Below the pieces are notes generated by a model. That model did no database searches, was not told where the DNA came from, and was given only the letters and a program-made list of their open reading frames with translations. Source: Pseudomonas sp. CCC3.1 (GTDB taxonomy: Bacteria > Pseudomonadota > Gammaproteobacteria > Pseudomonadales > Pseudomonadaceae). From it: a DNA stretch of 64,000 nt. Each line of letters opens with the position of its first letter. The first letter of the stretch is position 1. The stretch is from NCBI RefSeq assembly GCF_034347405.1, contig NZ_CP133778.1, positions 124,001 to 188,000 of the forward strand, in the 5' to 3' direction. The position numbers and the translations under genes are program-made. Positions 33,044 to 42,898 of this stretch are shown here, piece by piece.

Positions 33044-34081
33044 CTACTCCGCAGGCAAGTTCAGACGTTGCCCACACATCAACAGCGTTAATCGACTCAG
33101 GCTGCTCCACGCAGACCCGGCCGCCTGGCCTTTGATTTGGGCATCGATGCGCTGTGCATCCATCAGCAGTTGAGCCCAGCGTTGCGCCGAATAACGTTGC
33201 AAGGCTTTGCTCATCAGCGGTTTGCGTTTGTCCCAGACCGGTGGGCGGGCCTGACTAAACGCTTTGTCCAGCGGGATGCCCTGGCTGTACTGCAAGGCAA
33301 TGTTGGCCAGGACCCGCAACTCTCGGGCCAGCGCCCACAAAATCACCGGTGGCTCAACGCCTTCGCCGCGCAGGCCTTCAAGCATGCGCAAGGCGTGCGG
33401 CGCTTCGCCGTTGAGTACCGCATCAACCAGCCCGAAGACGTCGAAACGTGCACTGTCAGCCACCGCCGCTTGCACGGTCTCGACCGTAATCTGGCCGTCT
33501 TCGGCCATCAGCTTGAGCTTTTCGACTTCCTGGGCGGCTGCCAGCAGGTTGCCTTCTACCCGCGCAGCAATCAGTTCGACAGCGTCCTGACTGGCAGACA
33601 GCCCAGCTTGGGACAAGCGCTGGCGAATCCATTGCGGCAACTGGCTGGCGTCTACCGGCCAGATTTGTACGAACTGGGTCTGCGGGCCTTCGACCAGTGC
33701 CTTGCCCCACTTGGTTTTTTGCGCGCTGCCATCGAGCTTGGGCAAGCTGATCAGTAGCAAGGTGTCTTCGGCAGGGCGTGAGCAGTATTCGAGCAGCGCC
33801 GCCGCACCTTTGTCGCCGGGCTTGCCAGAGGGCAGGCGCAGTTCCAGCAGGCGTTTTTCAGCGAACAGCGACATGCTGGCACCCGCTTGCAACAGCGAAC
33901 CCCAGTCAAAGCTGGCGTCAGCGCTGAATACCTGGCGTTCATCAAAGCCTTGTTTGCGGGCGGCGCTACGGATGGAGTCGGCGGCTTCCTGGCACAGCAA
34001 CGGGTCATCGCCGCTGACGATGTAGATGGGCGCGAGGCTGCCTTGCAGGTGTTTGGCGAGTTGAGCGGGGGCGAGTTTCAT
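33044..34081 (-). CDS. holA: DNA polymerase III delta subunit
   Basis: Delta subunit of the clamp loader, which opens the beta clamp for loading on primed DNA. It starts at the ATG at 34081 (MKLAPAQLAKHL); an upstream frame to 34222 overlaps lptE and is not used. It has 345 residues, typical, with the conserved IYIVSGDDPLLCQEA near the N-terminus. The order leuS-lptE-holA is conserved in gammaproteobacteria. The stop is TAG, 10 bases past a REP element. Confidence 0.95.
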   Translation of the reverse strand: MKLAPAQLAKHLQGSLAPIYIVSGDDPLLCQEAADSIRSAARKQGFDERQVFSADASFDWGSLLQAGASMSLFAEKRLLELRLPSGKPGDKGAAALLEYCSRPAEDTLLLISLPKLDGSAQKTKWGKALVEGPQTQFVQIWPVDASQLPQWIRQRLSQAGLSASQDAVELIAARVEGNLLAAAQEVEKLKLMAEDGQITVETVQAAVADSARFDVFGLVDAVLNGEAPHALRMLEGLRGEGVEPPVILWALARELRVLANIALQYSQGIPLDKAFSQARPPVWDKRKPLMSKALQRYSAQRWAQLLMDAQRIDAQIKGQAAGSAWSSLSRLTLLMCGQRLNLPAE

Positions 34082-34124
34082 AGGGGCTTGATAGATGACG
34101 GGGCGCCTGAGCGCCCCGTATGCC

Positions 34125-34730
34125 TTACTGGTTTGGCAGTTCGAGTGGCGACTGCTGAGGTGTTTCGGCTTCAGCCTTGCGTGCAGCTTCGAGGGCTTGT
34201 GCTTCTGCACGTGCCTTCTCATCCGCGACTGTTTGCAGCTCGGCCAGACGCGCCGGTGTCAGCTGCGACAGACGCAACAGCATTTGCTGCACCAGGTCAC
34301 CAGTCATTTCTTTACGGGTCATCGCCGCTTCCTGAGTGGAACCGCTCAGGTTGTTGCCGTCCTGCAGGTAGACTTTATGCGCTTCAATCTTGCTATCGAG
34401 CAAAGGCAAGTTGTTTTCGCCGATGATCTCGTAGTTCCAGATTTTGGTCAGCTCGTACTCAGCTGATGAGTTGGTGCCGGTATAACTGGCAGCGCGCGAG
34501 CTTTCTTGTTCGTTGGCCAAAACCAGTTTGTAGGGCGCGTTGTCAGTGACTTTGACGCCGCTGCTTTCCAGCGCCTGGCGCAGTTCGCGAACCGAGTCGC
34601 CATAAGCATTGCGAGCACTGACACCCAGTTCGGTGATGGTCAGCTGATTGGTGCCGGTGCCGCGCAGCTGGAAGCCGCAGGCGCTCAACAGAACAGCGAG
34701 ACCCATCACCAGCAAGTTGCGTTTGATCAT
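34125..34730 (-). CDS. lptE: LPS-assembly lipoprotein LptE
   Basis: Outer-membrane lipoprotein that plugs LptD and delivers lipopolysaccharide to the cell surface. The signal peptide ends in LLSACGFQLRG, the lipobox with a typical LptE opening, and the mature part contains SADGSRC-free, mostly beta-rich sequence with a conserved ELTKIWNYEIIGENN. The C-terminal 40 residues are charged and alanine-rich (EKARAEAQALEAARKAEAE), beyond the shorter E. coli protein. It is 201 residues and lies between leuS and holA. Confidence 0.94.
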   Translation of the reverse strand: MIKRNLLVMGLAVLLSACGFQLRGTGTNQLTITELGVSARNAYGDSVRELRQALESSGVKVTDNAPYKLVLANEQESSRAASYTGTNSSAEYELTKIWNYEIIGENNLPLLDSKIEAHKVYLQDGNNLSGSTQEAAMTRKEMTGDLVQQMLLRLSQLTPARLAELQTVADEKARAEAQALEAARKAEAETPQQSPLELPNQ

Positions 34731-34819
34731 GTGTTGCTCCCCTTGAAACCAGGAGGGCCGACGTGGCGGCCCGAAAGGTTTTGTTGGGCACCCGCACGCA
34801 GTACGGGCGCCTGTTCCAA

Positions 34820-37426
34820 TTAGCTGGCGACGATATTGACCAGTTTGCCAGGCACCACGATCACTTTGCGGATCGTCAGGCCTTCGGTGAAACGCAGCAC
34901 GTTTTCGTTGACGCGGGCAGCCGCTTCAACGTCTTCACGGCTGGCGCTTGCCGGCATGTCGATCTGGCCGCGCAGTTTGCCGTTAACCTGAATAACCAGT
35001 TGCAGGGTGTCTTGCACCAGCGCACTTTCGTCCAGGGTTGGCCACGGTGCGTCGATGATTGCTCCGGCGTGCCCCAACTGATTCCACAGCTCATGGCTGA
35101 TATGTGGAGTGATCGGCGCCAGGATCAACGCTACAGTCTCAAGGCCTTCTTGCAGTAAGGCACGATCCTGCTCGGTGGTTTGCGGTGCTTTTTCGAGCAC
35201 GTTCATTACGGTCATCACCTGGGCGACGGCGGTGTTGAATTTGTGGTGCAGGCCGACGTCCTGGCTGGCTTGCTTGATCGCCTGGTGGATGGCCCGGCGA
35301 ATGACTTTCTGCTCGTCGTTCAGGCTGGCGATGTCCAGCGCGCCCGGCAGGCCTTGGCCGACGTGAGCGTGGGCCAGGCGCCATACGCGCTTGAGGAAGC
35401 GGTGCGAACCTTCAACACCCGAGTCCGACCATTCCAGGCTTGCATCAGGCGGCGAGGCAAACATCATGAACAGGCGGCAGGTGTCTGCGCCGTACTGTTC
35501 GATCATGTATTGCGGGTCCACGCCGTTGTTCAGCGATTTGGACATTTTTTGCGTGCCGCCGATTTCTACCGGCAGGCCGTCAGTCTTCAGCGTGGCGCCG
35601 ATGATCTTGGCCTTGGCGTCACGTTCGATTTCGACGTCGTCCGGGTTGAAGAAGTCCTTGCCGCCGTTGTCCAGCGTACGGTAGTAGGTCTCGGCGATGA
35701 CCATGCCTTGAGTCAGCAGGTTCTTGAACGGCTCGTTGGAGCTGACCAGGCCTTCGTCACGCATCAGTTTGTGGAAGAAACGCGCGTAAAGCAGGTGCAG
35801 GATCGCGTGTTCGATGCCGCCGATGTATTGGTCGACCGGCAGCCAGTGGTCGGCCGCCTTGCGCTCAACCAGCCCGCCTTCGAAGTGCGGCGAGGCGTAG
35901 CGAGCGTAATACCACGACGATTCGACAAAGGTGTCCATCGTGTCGGTTTCGCGCTTGGCCGGTGCGCCACATTTAGGGCAGCTGCACTCGTAAAACTCAG
36001 GCATGCGCGCTAATGGCGAACCAGCGCCGTCGGGTACGACGTCTTCTGGCAGCACAACTGGCAGTTGGTCTTCAGGGACCGGCACGTCACCGCAGGTGTC
36101 GCAGTGCACGATCGGAATCGGGCAGCCCCAGTAGCGTTGACGGCTGATGCCCCAGTCACGCAGGCGGAACTGGGTGCGCGATTGGCCCAGGCCTTTGGCG
36201 GTCAAGGCGGCTTCGATGGCGTCGAATGCGGCCTGGAAGTCCAGACCGTCGAATTCGCCGGAGTTGATCAGGGTGCCGTGCTCGTTATAAGCATCCTGCC
36301 AAGGGGCTGGTGTTTCGTCGCCAGCGCTGGTGCGCACGACTGCCTTGATGGGCAGGTCGTACTTGGTGGCGAATTCGAAATCACGCTCATCGTGCGCCGG
36401 TACCGCCATGACAGCGCCATCGCCGTAGTGCATCAGCACATAGTTGGCGACCCAAACCGGGAGTTTCTCGCCGGTCAGCGGGTGCTCAACGAACAGCGAG
36501 GTTTGCAGGCCTTTTTTCTCTTGGGTGGCCATGTCGGCTTCAGCAACACTGCCGCCCTTGCATTCAGCGATAAACGCTTGCAGCTGCGGGTTGCCTTGCG
36601 CCGCCTGGGTGGCCAGCGGGTGTTCGGCGGCGACGGCCACGTAGGTGGCGCCCATCAAGGTGTCTGGACGGGTGGTGAAGACTTTGAGTGCGCCCGCTTC
36701 GCCGATGGACTCGACGTTGTAAGGGAATTGCACTTCCATGCCACGGGATTTGCCAATCCAGTTGCGTTGCATGGTTTTGACCTGCTCCGGCCAGCCGGGC
36801 ATGTCGTCGAGGCTTTCAAGCAGCTCATCCGCGTAAGCGGTGATCTTGAAGTAGTACATCGGGATTTCGCGTTTTTCGATCACCGCGCCCGAACGCCAGC
36901 CGCGGCCGTCGATCACTTGCTCGTTGGCCAGAACGGTCTGGTCGACCGGGTCCCAGTTCACGGTGCCGTTTTTACGATAGATCACACCTTTTTCGAACAG
37001 GCGAGTGAACAGCCATTGTTCCCAGCGGTAGTAATCAGGCTTGCACGTGGTGATTTCGCGGGACCAGTCAACCGCCAGGCCGAGGCTGCGCAGCTGGGTT
37101 TTCATGTAAGCGATGTTTTCGTAGGTCCATTTGGCCGGGGCGACTTTGTTTTTCATCGCGGCGTTTTCGGCCGGCATGCCGAAAGCGTCCCAACCCATGG
37201 GTTGCAGAACATTTTTGCCCAGCATGCGCTGGTAACGGGAAATCACGTCACCGATGGTGTAGTTGCGCACGTGGCCCATGTGTAGCTTGCCGCTTGGGTA
37301 CGGGAACATCGATAGGCAGTAGAAGGTTTCTTTGCCTAGATCTTCGCTGACTTCGAAGGACTTTTGGTTGTCCCAGAATGATTGGGCGGCGGCTTCTATT
37401 TCACGGGGCTGATAGTGTTCGTGCAT
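34820..37426 (-). CDS. leuS: Leucyl-tRNA synthetase
   Basis: Class Ia synthetase that charges tRNA-Leu. It has 868 residues, the expected size. The ATP-binding motif HIGH reads HMGH (PSGKLHMGHVRN) and KMSKS is in GTQKMSKSLNNG; the editing domain and the zinc-like CxxC...CxxC region (CDTCGD and CSCPKCG) are present. It is the first gene of the minus-strand leuS-lptE-holA run and divergent from the gene at 37659. Confidence 0.98.
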   Translation of the reverse strand: MHEHYQPREIEAAAQSFWDNQKSFEVSEDLGKETFYCLSMFPYPSGKLHMGHVRNYTIGDVISRYQRMLGKNVLQPMGWDAFGMPAENAAMKNKVAPAKWTYENIAYMKTQLRSLGLAVDWSREITTCKPDYYRWEQWLFTRLFEKGVIYRKNGTVNWDPVDQTVLANEQVIDGRGWRSGAVIEKREIPMYYFKITAYADELLESLDDMPGWPEQVKTMQRNWIGKSRGMEVQFPYNVESIGEAGALKVFTTRPDTLMGATYVAVAAEHPLATQAAQGNPQLQAFIAECKGGSVAEADMATQEKKGLQTSLFVEHPLTGEKLPVWVANYVLMHYGDGAVMAVPAHDERDFEFATKYDLPIKAVVRTSAGDETPAPWQDAYNEHGTLINSGEFDGLDFQAAFDAIEAALTAKGLGQSRTQFRLRDWGISRQRYWGCPIPIVHCDTCGDVPVPEDQLPVVLPEDVVPDGAGSPLARMPEFYECSCPKCGAPAKRETDTMDTFVESSWYYARYASPHFEGGLVERKAADHWLPVDQYIGGIEHAILHLLYARFFHKLMRDEGLVSSNEPFKNLLTQGMVIAETYYRTLDNGGKDFFNPDDVEIERDAKAKIIGATLKTDGLPVEIGGTQKMSKSLNNGVDPQYMIEQYGADTCRLFMMFASPPDASLEWSDSGVEGSHRFLKRVWRLAHAHVGQGLPGALDIASLNDEQKVIRRAIHQAIKQASQDVGLHHKFNTAVAQVMTVMNVLEKAPQTTEQDRALLQEGLETVALILAPITPHISHELWNQLGHAGAIIDAPWPTLDESALVQDTLQLVIQVNGKLRGQIDMPASASREDVEAAARVNENVLRFTEGLTIRKVIVVPGKLVNIVAS

Positions 37427-37658
37427 GGCTACTTGTACTAATAAAGGGTGGCCTAATCCTCTTCAACTTACACAGGCGTTTGTGTTGCCCGGTCAGGTTG
37501 GAGCAGGGGTTACAGGAAGTCCCGTAGCATACATGACCCCGCTCTATCGAGGGAAACCCTGATTGCCTCATCATTCCGTTGGTCGCGGCAACGCGCTGGT
37601 TTTACACGCGCAGCTAAGCTGTCCATGGGGGGAGAAACTTCCTTAATGAGGTGTACGG

Positions 37659-37946
37659 ATGGCTGAGTCGCAACGCAAAGAAATAAAATCGGAGGTGTAC
37701 GAGCGGCTGATTGATCGTTTGAGTGTGGCTCTTGATTCAGCAAAGACGGCAGTGCGATTACGAGATGAGCGCCCTGTCGAGTTGGAATTGCGTGGTTTGA
37801 GTCGTGCCGAGTTAGAGTTGATCAACGTCTATTTGAACCGGATCGGGCGTGAGGCTGATGAACGCTCGCAAGGCAGCCTGAATGTGCAAAATGCCCCTCG
37901 CAAGGCCAAGGTCATCTGGCTCAAAGACAGGGTGCAGGGAACGTAG
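37659..37946 (+). CDS. Conserved-looking small charged protein of unknown function
   Basis: A 95-residue open frame with core-like codon use and an ATG preceded by GAGGTG. The sequence is charged and helical (VYERLIDRLSVALDSAKTAVRLRDERPVELEL, then LSRAELELINVYLNRIGREADE) with no cysteine motif, signal peptide or membrane segment. I do not recognise the family. It is divergent from leuS, with a spacer of about 230 bases that holds the opposing promoters. The protein composition and start make it a likely real gene, and the function is unknown. Confidence 0.65.
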   Translation: MAESQRKEIKSEVYERLIDRLSVALDSAKTAVRLRDERPVELELRGLSRAELELINVYLNRIGREADERSQGSLNVQNAPRKAKVIWLKDRVQGT

Positions 37947-38092
37947 GGTTGTGCGGCGATTCAAGCCGGGCCCACGATGAAAGCAGTGTGTATCCAAGGT
38001 TGATGTATCAGGGCTTGAGTTCAAATGTTGACTGGCCCTGTTGATGCCTCCCCTCAACCCCCTTAGGCTTCGGGCATCTTTGGAGATGCTCG

Positions 38093-38854
38093 ATGCCTAT
38101 TCGATATTTCGTTAAACAATTTCTATTGCCTCCGGGCATTCTTCTTTTGCTCCTGCTGCTGGCCTGGTGGTTTCGGCGCTCGCGTCCGCGTCTGGCGGGT
38201 GTGCTGTTTGCCTTGGGGCTTGGCGGTTTATGGTTAATGAGCTTGCCCATTGTTGTGGAGTGGGGCGCGCGTGCCGTTGAGCGTGAACCTGCGTTAGCCC
38301 CGAGTGAATGGTCGACACTGGCTGAACGTGCGGATGCGATTGTGCTGCTGGGCTCAGGGCGCGAGCGTAGTGACCCGGCCTGGGGCAGTGATCAGCCGAC
38401 CATGATCGGGCTCGAGCGCCAGCGGTATGCAGCACGACTGGCCAAGGCCTCGGGCTTGCCGGTGCTGACCACGGGCGGCTTGCACTACGGCACGCCGCCG
38501 AGTGAGGCGCAGATAATGGCTGATTCGTTGCGCGATGATTCGGGTGTCGAGGTGCGCTGGAAAGAAGAACAAAGCCGCACCACATGGGAAAACGCTCAAA
38601 TGAGCGCCGACATTCTGTTGCCGCAGGGTATCAAGCGCGTCGTGGTGGTGACGCAGGCATGGCACATGCCGCGTTCGGTGTGGTGTTTTGAAAAGGCCGG
38701 ATTTGAAGTGGTGCCTGCGCCAGTCGGCTTTTTAAGTGCCGGCAACGCAAGGCCGTTTGGAGGCTGGCTGCCAGAGTACAAGTCGATCTGGCAGTCCGGG
38801 TTATTGCTCAACGAAGCCGTCGGGCAGATTGCCTACCCGTTGTTTTATCGCTGA
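38093..38854 (+). CDS. DUF218 (YdcF/SanA/ElyC-like) membrane protein
   Basis: A 253-residue protein with two N-terminal hydrophobic segments (PPGILLLLLLLAWWF and LFALGLGGLWLMSLPIVVEW), then a periplasmic DUF218 domain (about residues 80-250). Landmarks: DAIVLLGSGRE, LPVLTTGGL, the acidic-Ser/Thr stretch EEQSRTTWENA and VVVVTQAWHMPRSV. Relatives such as ElyC and SanA affect envelope integrity and peptidoglycan precursor use. The exact function here is unknown. Followed by a strong terminator. Confidence 0.9.
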   Translation: MPIRYFVKQFLLPPGILLLLLLLAWWFRRSRPRLAGVLFALGLGGLWLMSLPIVVEWGARAVEREPALAPSEWSTLAERADAIVLLGSGRERSDPAWGSDQPTMIGLERQRYAARLAKASGLPVLTTGGLHYGTPPSEAQIMADSLRDDSGVEVRWKEEQSRTTWENAQMSADILLPQGIKRVVVVTQAWHMPRSVWCFEKAGFEVVPAPVGFLSAGNARPFGGWLPEYKSIWQSGLLLNEAVGQIAYPLFYR

Positions 38855-38859
38855 CAGAA

Positions 38860-38886
38860 AGCCCGCTCCCGCGGGCTCCCGTTTTG
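38860..38886 (+). terminator. Hairpin terminator after the DUF218 gene
   Basis: Perfect stem AGCCCGC/GCGGGCT with a 4-base loop (TCCC), followed by TCCCGTTTT. The lnt gene converges from the other side and ends 7 bases away, so it may serve both. Confidence 0.75.
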
Positions 38887-38893
38887 TTCGGGC

Positions 38894-40417
38894 CTAAACC
38901 GTCTTGGCAATCCGGCTGGTGATCAGCGCCCAGCCGATCAGCAGTACGCACAGAATCGCCAGCGGCCATGAGCGCCATTGCAGATACGGTGTCAGGTTGT
39001 GCATCGGTACGACTTCGCCATACAGGATGCCGCGCTCGAATTGCGGGATCTGGGCGGTGATTTGACCGTATGGGTTAACCAGCGCAGTGACGCCGTTGTT
39101 GGTCGCCCGGATCATCCAGCGGCCTGCTTCAAGGGCGCGCATTTGTGCCATCTGCAAATGTTGCAGCGGACCAATCGAGGTGCCGAACCAGGTGTCGTTG
39201 CTGATGGTCAGCAAAATATCGCTCTGGGCGGCCAGGCCTGCGACAAAGTCCGGGTATACCACTTCGTAGCAAATCAGCGGGGCGATCTGATAACCCTTGG
39301 CTTGCAGCATGGGTTGATCCGCCGGGCCGCGAGCAAAGTCGGACATTGGCAGGTCAAAGAACGCGATCACGCCGCGCAACACGTCCTGCAACGGTACGTA
39401 CTCACCAAATGGCACCAGTTTTTGTTTCAGGTAAATGCCATCGCCTTCACCGACCGCTGTGATGCCGTTGAAGTAACGCGATTCGTGGCGCACTTCCTGA
39501 CGGATCGGTACGCCGGTAATCAGTGCGGAATTTCGCTCGGCGGCAAACCGCCCCATCATCGTCAAATACCCTTCGGCGTTTTCTTTGAGTACCGGGATAG
39601 CGGTTTCTGGCCACACGATCAGGTCGGCACGTTTAGAGCTGAGGGTCATGTCGCGGTACAGCGCCAGCTGCGCGTTGAGCTGCGCCGGGTCCCATTTCAT
39701 GCTCTGTTCAACGTTGCCCTGAATGGCGGCCACACTCAGCGGATTGCCCGACGGGCTGGTCCAGGCGTGATGCTTGAGTGCAATGCCGATGCACCAAGGG
39801 CCGATCAGCAGCACGACGGCTGCGCCAATAAAGGCTTTGCGCTTGATCTTGATCAGGCGTGGCAAGTTGCACAGCAGGGCGGCGGTCAGGGCCAGAATGA
39901 ACGAGATCAGCCACATGCCACCCAGTGGCGCGAGCCCGGCCAGTGGGCCGTCAAGCTGGCTGTAACCCGAGTAAAGCCACGGGAAACCGGTCAGGAACCA
40001 GCCGCGAAACGCTTCTTGAATCACCCACAGCGCAGCAAACGCCAGGGCGTCGGCCAGCGGGGCTTCGTTGCGACGAATCCAGCGCGCCCACAGCCAGGCG
40101 GGCAGGGCGAAGAACCAGGCGATGGCGGCGGTGAACGCCAGCATCAGTAAACCGGCCAGCATTACCGAGGCGCCACCGAAGTGGTGAATGCTGTAGTAGA
40201 TCCAGCTGGTGCCCGCGCCAAACAGGCCGAAGCCGTAGCACCAACCACGTCCCAGCGCCTGTTTAGGCGAGAGGTCGCGCAAGCCAAGATAAAAAATGGC
40301 CAAGGCTACCAGTGCCAAAGGCCAAATATCGAAAGGAGCCAGCGCCAGGGTTGTCAGTGCGCCGGCTACCACGGCCAGCAAGTTACCGGGCCAGCCGGGG
40401 GAGGTTATCCAGCGCAT
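38894..40417 (-). CDS. lnt: Apolipoprotein N-acyltransferase
   Basis: Inner-membrane enzyme that adds the third acyl chain to lipoproteins. It is 507 residues, with about six to eight N-terminal membrane helices and a nitrilase-like periplasmic domain. The catalytic triad is visible: Glu in VWPETAIP, Lys in KQKLVPFGEY and Cys in PLICYEVVYPD. The gene follows corC after 21 bases on the same strand, an order conserved in gammaproteobacteria. Confidence 0.97.
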   Translation of the reverse strand: MRWITSPGWPGNLLAVVAGALTTLALAPFDIWPLALVALAIFYLGLRDLSPKQALGRGWCYGFGLFGAGTSWIYYSIHHFGGASVMLAGLLMLAFTAAIAWFFALPAWLWARWIRRNEAPLADALAFAALWVIQEAFRGWFLTGFPWLYSGYSQLDGPLAGLAPLGGMWLISFILALTAALLCNLPRLIKIKRKAFIGAAVVLLIGPWCIGIALKHHAWTSPSGNPLSVAAIQGNVEQSMKWDPAQLNAQLALYRDMTLSSKRADLIVWPETAIPVLKENAEGYLTMMGRFAAERNSALITGVPIRQEVRHESRYFNGITAVGEGDGIYLKQKLVPFGEYVPLQDVLRGVIAFFDLPMSDFARGPADQPMLQAKGYQIAPLICYEVVYPDFVAGLAAQSDILLTISNDTWFGTSIGPLQHLQMAQMRALEAGRWMIRATNNGVTALVNPYGQITAQIPQFERGILYGEVVPMHNLTPYLQWRSWPLAILCVLLIGWALITSRIAKTV

Positions 40418-40438
40418 TTCAATCCTTAGCGTGAAGGT

Positions 40439-41278
40439 TTAGCGGGCAATAGGCGTTAAGCGAATCAAGTGAATTCGACGGCTGTCAGCATTCAGAATGC
40501 GGAACCGATAAGGGCCGATTTCAGTGATTTCATTGCGTTTTGGCAAGTGTCCGAACGCGCTCATGACCAGGCCGCCAACGGTGTCGAACTCGTCGTCGGA
40601 GAAGTCGCTGTCAAAGAACTCGTTGAAGTTCTCGATGGGCGTCAGGGCCTTGATCAGGAAGTCGCCGCTTGGCAGCGGCTTGATGTAGCTGTCTTCTTCG
40701 ACATCGTGCTCGTCTTCGATGTCGCCGACGATCTGCTCCAGAACGTCTTCAATCGTGACCAGACCGGCCACACCGCCGTATTCGTCAATGACGATGGCCA
40801 TGTGGTTGTGGTTAGCACGGAATTCGCGCAGCAACACGTTAAGGCGCTTGGACTCAGGGACAAATGTCGCCGGACGCAGCAAATCCTTAATGTTGTACTT
40901 GTCGCCGTTCTCTTGAAGGATCAGCGGCAGCAGGTCTTTGGCCAGCAGGACGCCGAGGACGTCATCGTGGCTTTCGCCGATCACCGGATAGCGCGAGTGC
41001 GCCGCGTCAATGATCGCCGGGAGAAATTCGCGAGGTGTCTGGGTCGCCTTGATGCTGATCATCTGCGAGCGCGGAACCATGATGTCCCGTACTTGCAGGT
41101 CAGCCACTTGAATGGCGCCTTCGACGATGGCCAGCGCTTCGCTGTCCAACAGTTTGTTCTGATGTGCTTCGCGCAGCAGCTCAAGCAGCTCCTGGCGGTT
41201 TTTCGGCTCATGGGCAAAGGCCTGGGTCAGCTTACCTAACCATGACTTTTGCCCGTTGCTCGATCGGTCTTCGCTCAT
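40439..41278 (-). CDS. corC: CorC/HlyC-family CBS-domain protein
   Basis: A 279-residue soluble protein with two CBS domains (about residues 65-190, including DIMVPRSQMI and VIDEYGGVAGLVTIEDVLEQIVGDIEDEHD) and a C-terminal CorC_HlyC transporter-associated domain. Homologues affect magnesium and cobalt efflux, and this version lacks the membrane domain of full-length CNNM-type transporters. Located between ybeY and lnt, it is part of a conserved minus-strand operon. Confidence 0.93.
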   Translation of the reverse strand: MSEDRSSNGQKSWLGKLTQAFAHEPKNRQELLELLREAHQNKLLDSEALAIVEGAIQVADLQVRDIMVPRSQMISIKATQTPREFLPAIIDAAHSRYPVIGESHDDVLGVLLAKDLLPLILQENGDKYNIKDLLRPATFVPESKRLNVLLREFRANHNHMAIVIDEYGGVAGLVTIEDVLEQIVGDIEDEHDVEEDSYIKPLPSGDFLIKALTPIENFNEFFDSDFSDDEFDTVGGLVMSAFGHLPKRNEITEIGPYRFRILNADSRRIHLIRLTPIAR

Positions 41279-41317
41279 AGCGATTTACTCGTATCCCTGG
41301 GTTGTTTCAGTGGGTGG

Positions 41318-41779
41318 TTAATCAGTTTCGTCGTCTGCATATGGATCCGGATGACCCAGTTCTGCAAGCAACGTTCGTTCCAGCGCTTCCATTTCTTCTG
41401 CTTCGTCGTCTTCTATATGGTCGTAACCCAGAAGATGCAAGCAGCCGTGCATCACTAAGTGAGCCCAGTGAGCTTCAAGTGCCTTGCCTTGTTCAGCGGC
41501 TTCGCGTTCGACCACGGCCACACAAATCACCAGATCGCCGAGTAACGGGATGTCGAGGAATTCGTCGGGCACGTCAGCCGGGAAGGACAGCACGTTGGTT
41601 GCGTAGTCTTTTTGGCGCCAGGTGTGATTAAGCTCACGGCCTTCGGCCTCGTCGACCAGACGAATGGTCATTTCCGAGTCAGCGGTGCGCTGGCGCAGCG
41701 CCAGTTCGCACCATTGGCGGAACTGGGCTTCACTGGGGGCTGCGGCATCGGTCGCCAGTTGCAGGTCAAGCTCAAGCAT
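41318..41779 (-). CDS. ybeY: Endoribonuclease/rRNA maturation factor YbeY
   Basis: Zinc-dependent endoribonuclease needed for 16S rRNA 3'-end processing and ribosome quality control. The start at 41779 (MLELDLQLA; 153 residues) is chosen: the upstream part of the open frame overlaps ybeZ and is not family-like. The metal-binding signature is HGCLHLLGYDH. It overlaps ybeZ by 8 bases and so is translationally coupled to it. Part of the ybeZ-ybeY-corC-lnt block. Confidence 0.96.
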   Translation of the reverse strand: MLELDLQLATDAAAPSEAQFRQWCELALRQRTADSEMTIRLVDEAEGRELNHTWRQKDYATNVLSFPADVPDEFLDIPLLGDLVICVAVVEREAAEQGKALEAHWAHLVMHGCLHLLGYDHIEDDEAEEMEALERTLLAELGHPDPYADDETD

Positions 41780-42791
41780 CGTGGCGGTAGTCCTTGGCGG
41801 CGGGCAGGGCAGCCAGTTTGTCTGCGGCTTCCTGTTCGTAGCGCCCGTAGGCTTCAACGATGCGTTGCACCAATGGGTGGCGCACCACGTCCTTGGACTG
41901 GAAGTGAGTAAAGCTGATGCCCGGCACGTCCTTGAGCACTTCAATGACGTGATTCAGACCCGACTTGGTGCCTTTTGGCAGGTCGATCTGAGTGATGTCA
42001 CCGGTGATCACGGCGGTGGAGCCGAAACCGATACGGGTCAGGAACATCTTCATTTGCTCAACGGTGGTGTTCTGGCTTTCGTCGAGAATGATGAAGCTGT
42101 TGTTCAGCGTGCGGCCGCGCATGTAGGCCAGCGGTGCCACTTCAATGACCTGGCGCTCGATCAGCTTGGCCACGTATTCAAAACCCAGCATCTCGTACAG
42201 CGCGTCATACAGCGGGCGCAAGTACGGGTCGATCTTCTGCGACAGGTCACCCGGCAGGAAACCGAGCTTTTCACCGGCTTCAACGGCTGGGCGCACCAAC
42301 AAGATGCGCCGAATTTGCTCGCGCTCCAGGGCGTCAACTGCGCAGGCCACGGCCAGGTAGGTTTTACCCGTACCGGCTGGGCCAATGCCGAAGTTGATGT
42401 CGTTGCCCAGGATTTCCTTCACGTAGCGCTGCTGATTGATACCGCGAGGGCGAATCATGCCCTTTTTGGTGCGCAGTGAAACGCTGGCTTCGGCCACGGG
42501 GTTGCTGGCGAGGTCTTGCATGTCAGATTCCTGCAGGAACAGATGCACCAGATCCGGCGAAAGCTCAGTGGCTTTGGTTTCGCGGTACAGGCGACGCAGC
42601 AGGTTTTCTGCGGAAGACGTGAGTTTTGGGTCGCCGATCAGCTCGAATTGATTACCGCGATTGCGGATTTCGATCGTGAGACGTTGTTCGATCAGGCGCA
42701 AATGCTCGTCGAATTGTCCGCACATATTGGCGAAGCGGCGGGCCTCAAAAGGCTCGAGGAGAAAACGATGTGGTTCGATGGGTGCGTTCAA
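41772..42791 (-). CDS. ybeZ: PhoH-like ATPase YbeZ
   Basis: PhoH-family ATPase or helicase partner of YbeY, 339 residues. The start is a TTG (LNAPIEPHRF...), with AGGGCGG upstream; no ATG is suitably placed. Walker A is GPAGTGKTYLA and Walker B is FIILDESQNTT. First gene of the conserved ybeZ-ybeY-corC-lnt block. A leader of about 100 bases, with one REP palindrome, separates it from miaB. Confidence 0.94.
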   Translation of the reverse strand: MNAPIEPHRFLLEPFEARRFANMCGQFDEHLRLIEQRLTIEIRNRGNQFELIGDPKLTSSAENLLRRLYRETKATELSPDLVHLFLQESDMQDLASNPVAEASVSLRTKKGMIRPRGINQQRYVKEILGNDINFGIGPAGTGKTYLAVACAVDALEREQIRRILLVRPAVEAGEKLGFLPGDLSQKIDPYLRPLYDALYEMLGFEYVAKLIERQVIEVAPLAYMRGRTLNNSFIILDESQNTTVEQMKMFLTRIGFGSTAVITGDITQIDLPKGTKSGLNHVIEVLKDVPGISFTHFQSKDVVRHPLVQRIVEAYGRYEQEAADKLAALPAAKDYRHDA

Positions 42792-42898
42792 GGTCGTTTT
42801 TAGCCGCCCTAAGGCAATTGAGATGAATTGAAGGATAACGCTAGCAGGCCGCAGGTGAAAGGGCCGAGGAAAATGATTATTGGCGGCTGCATACCTTT

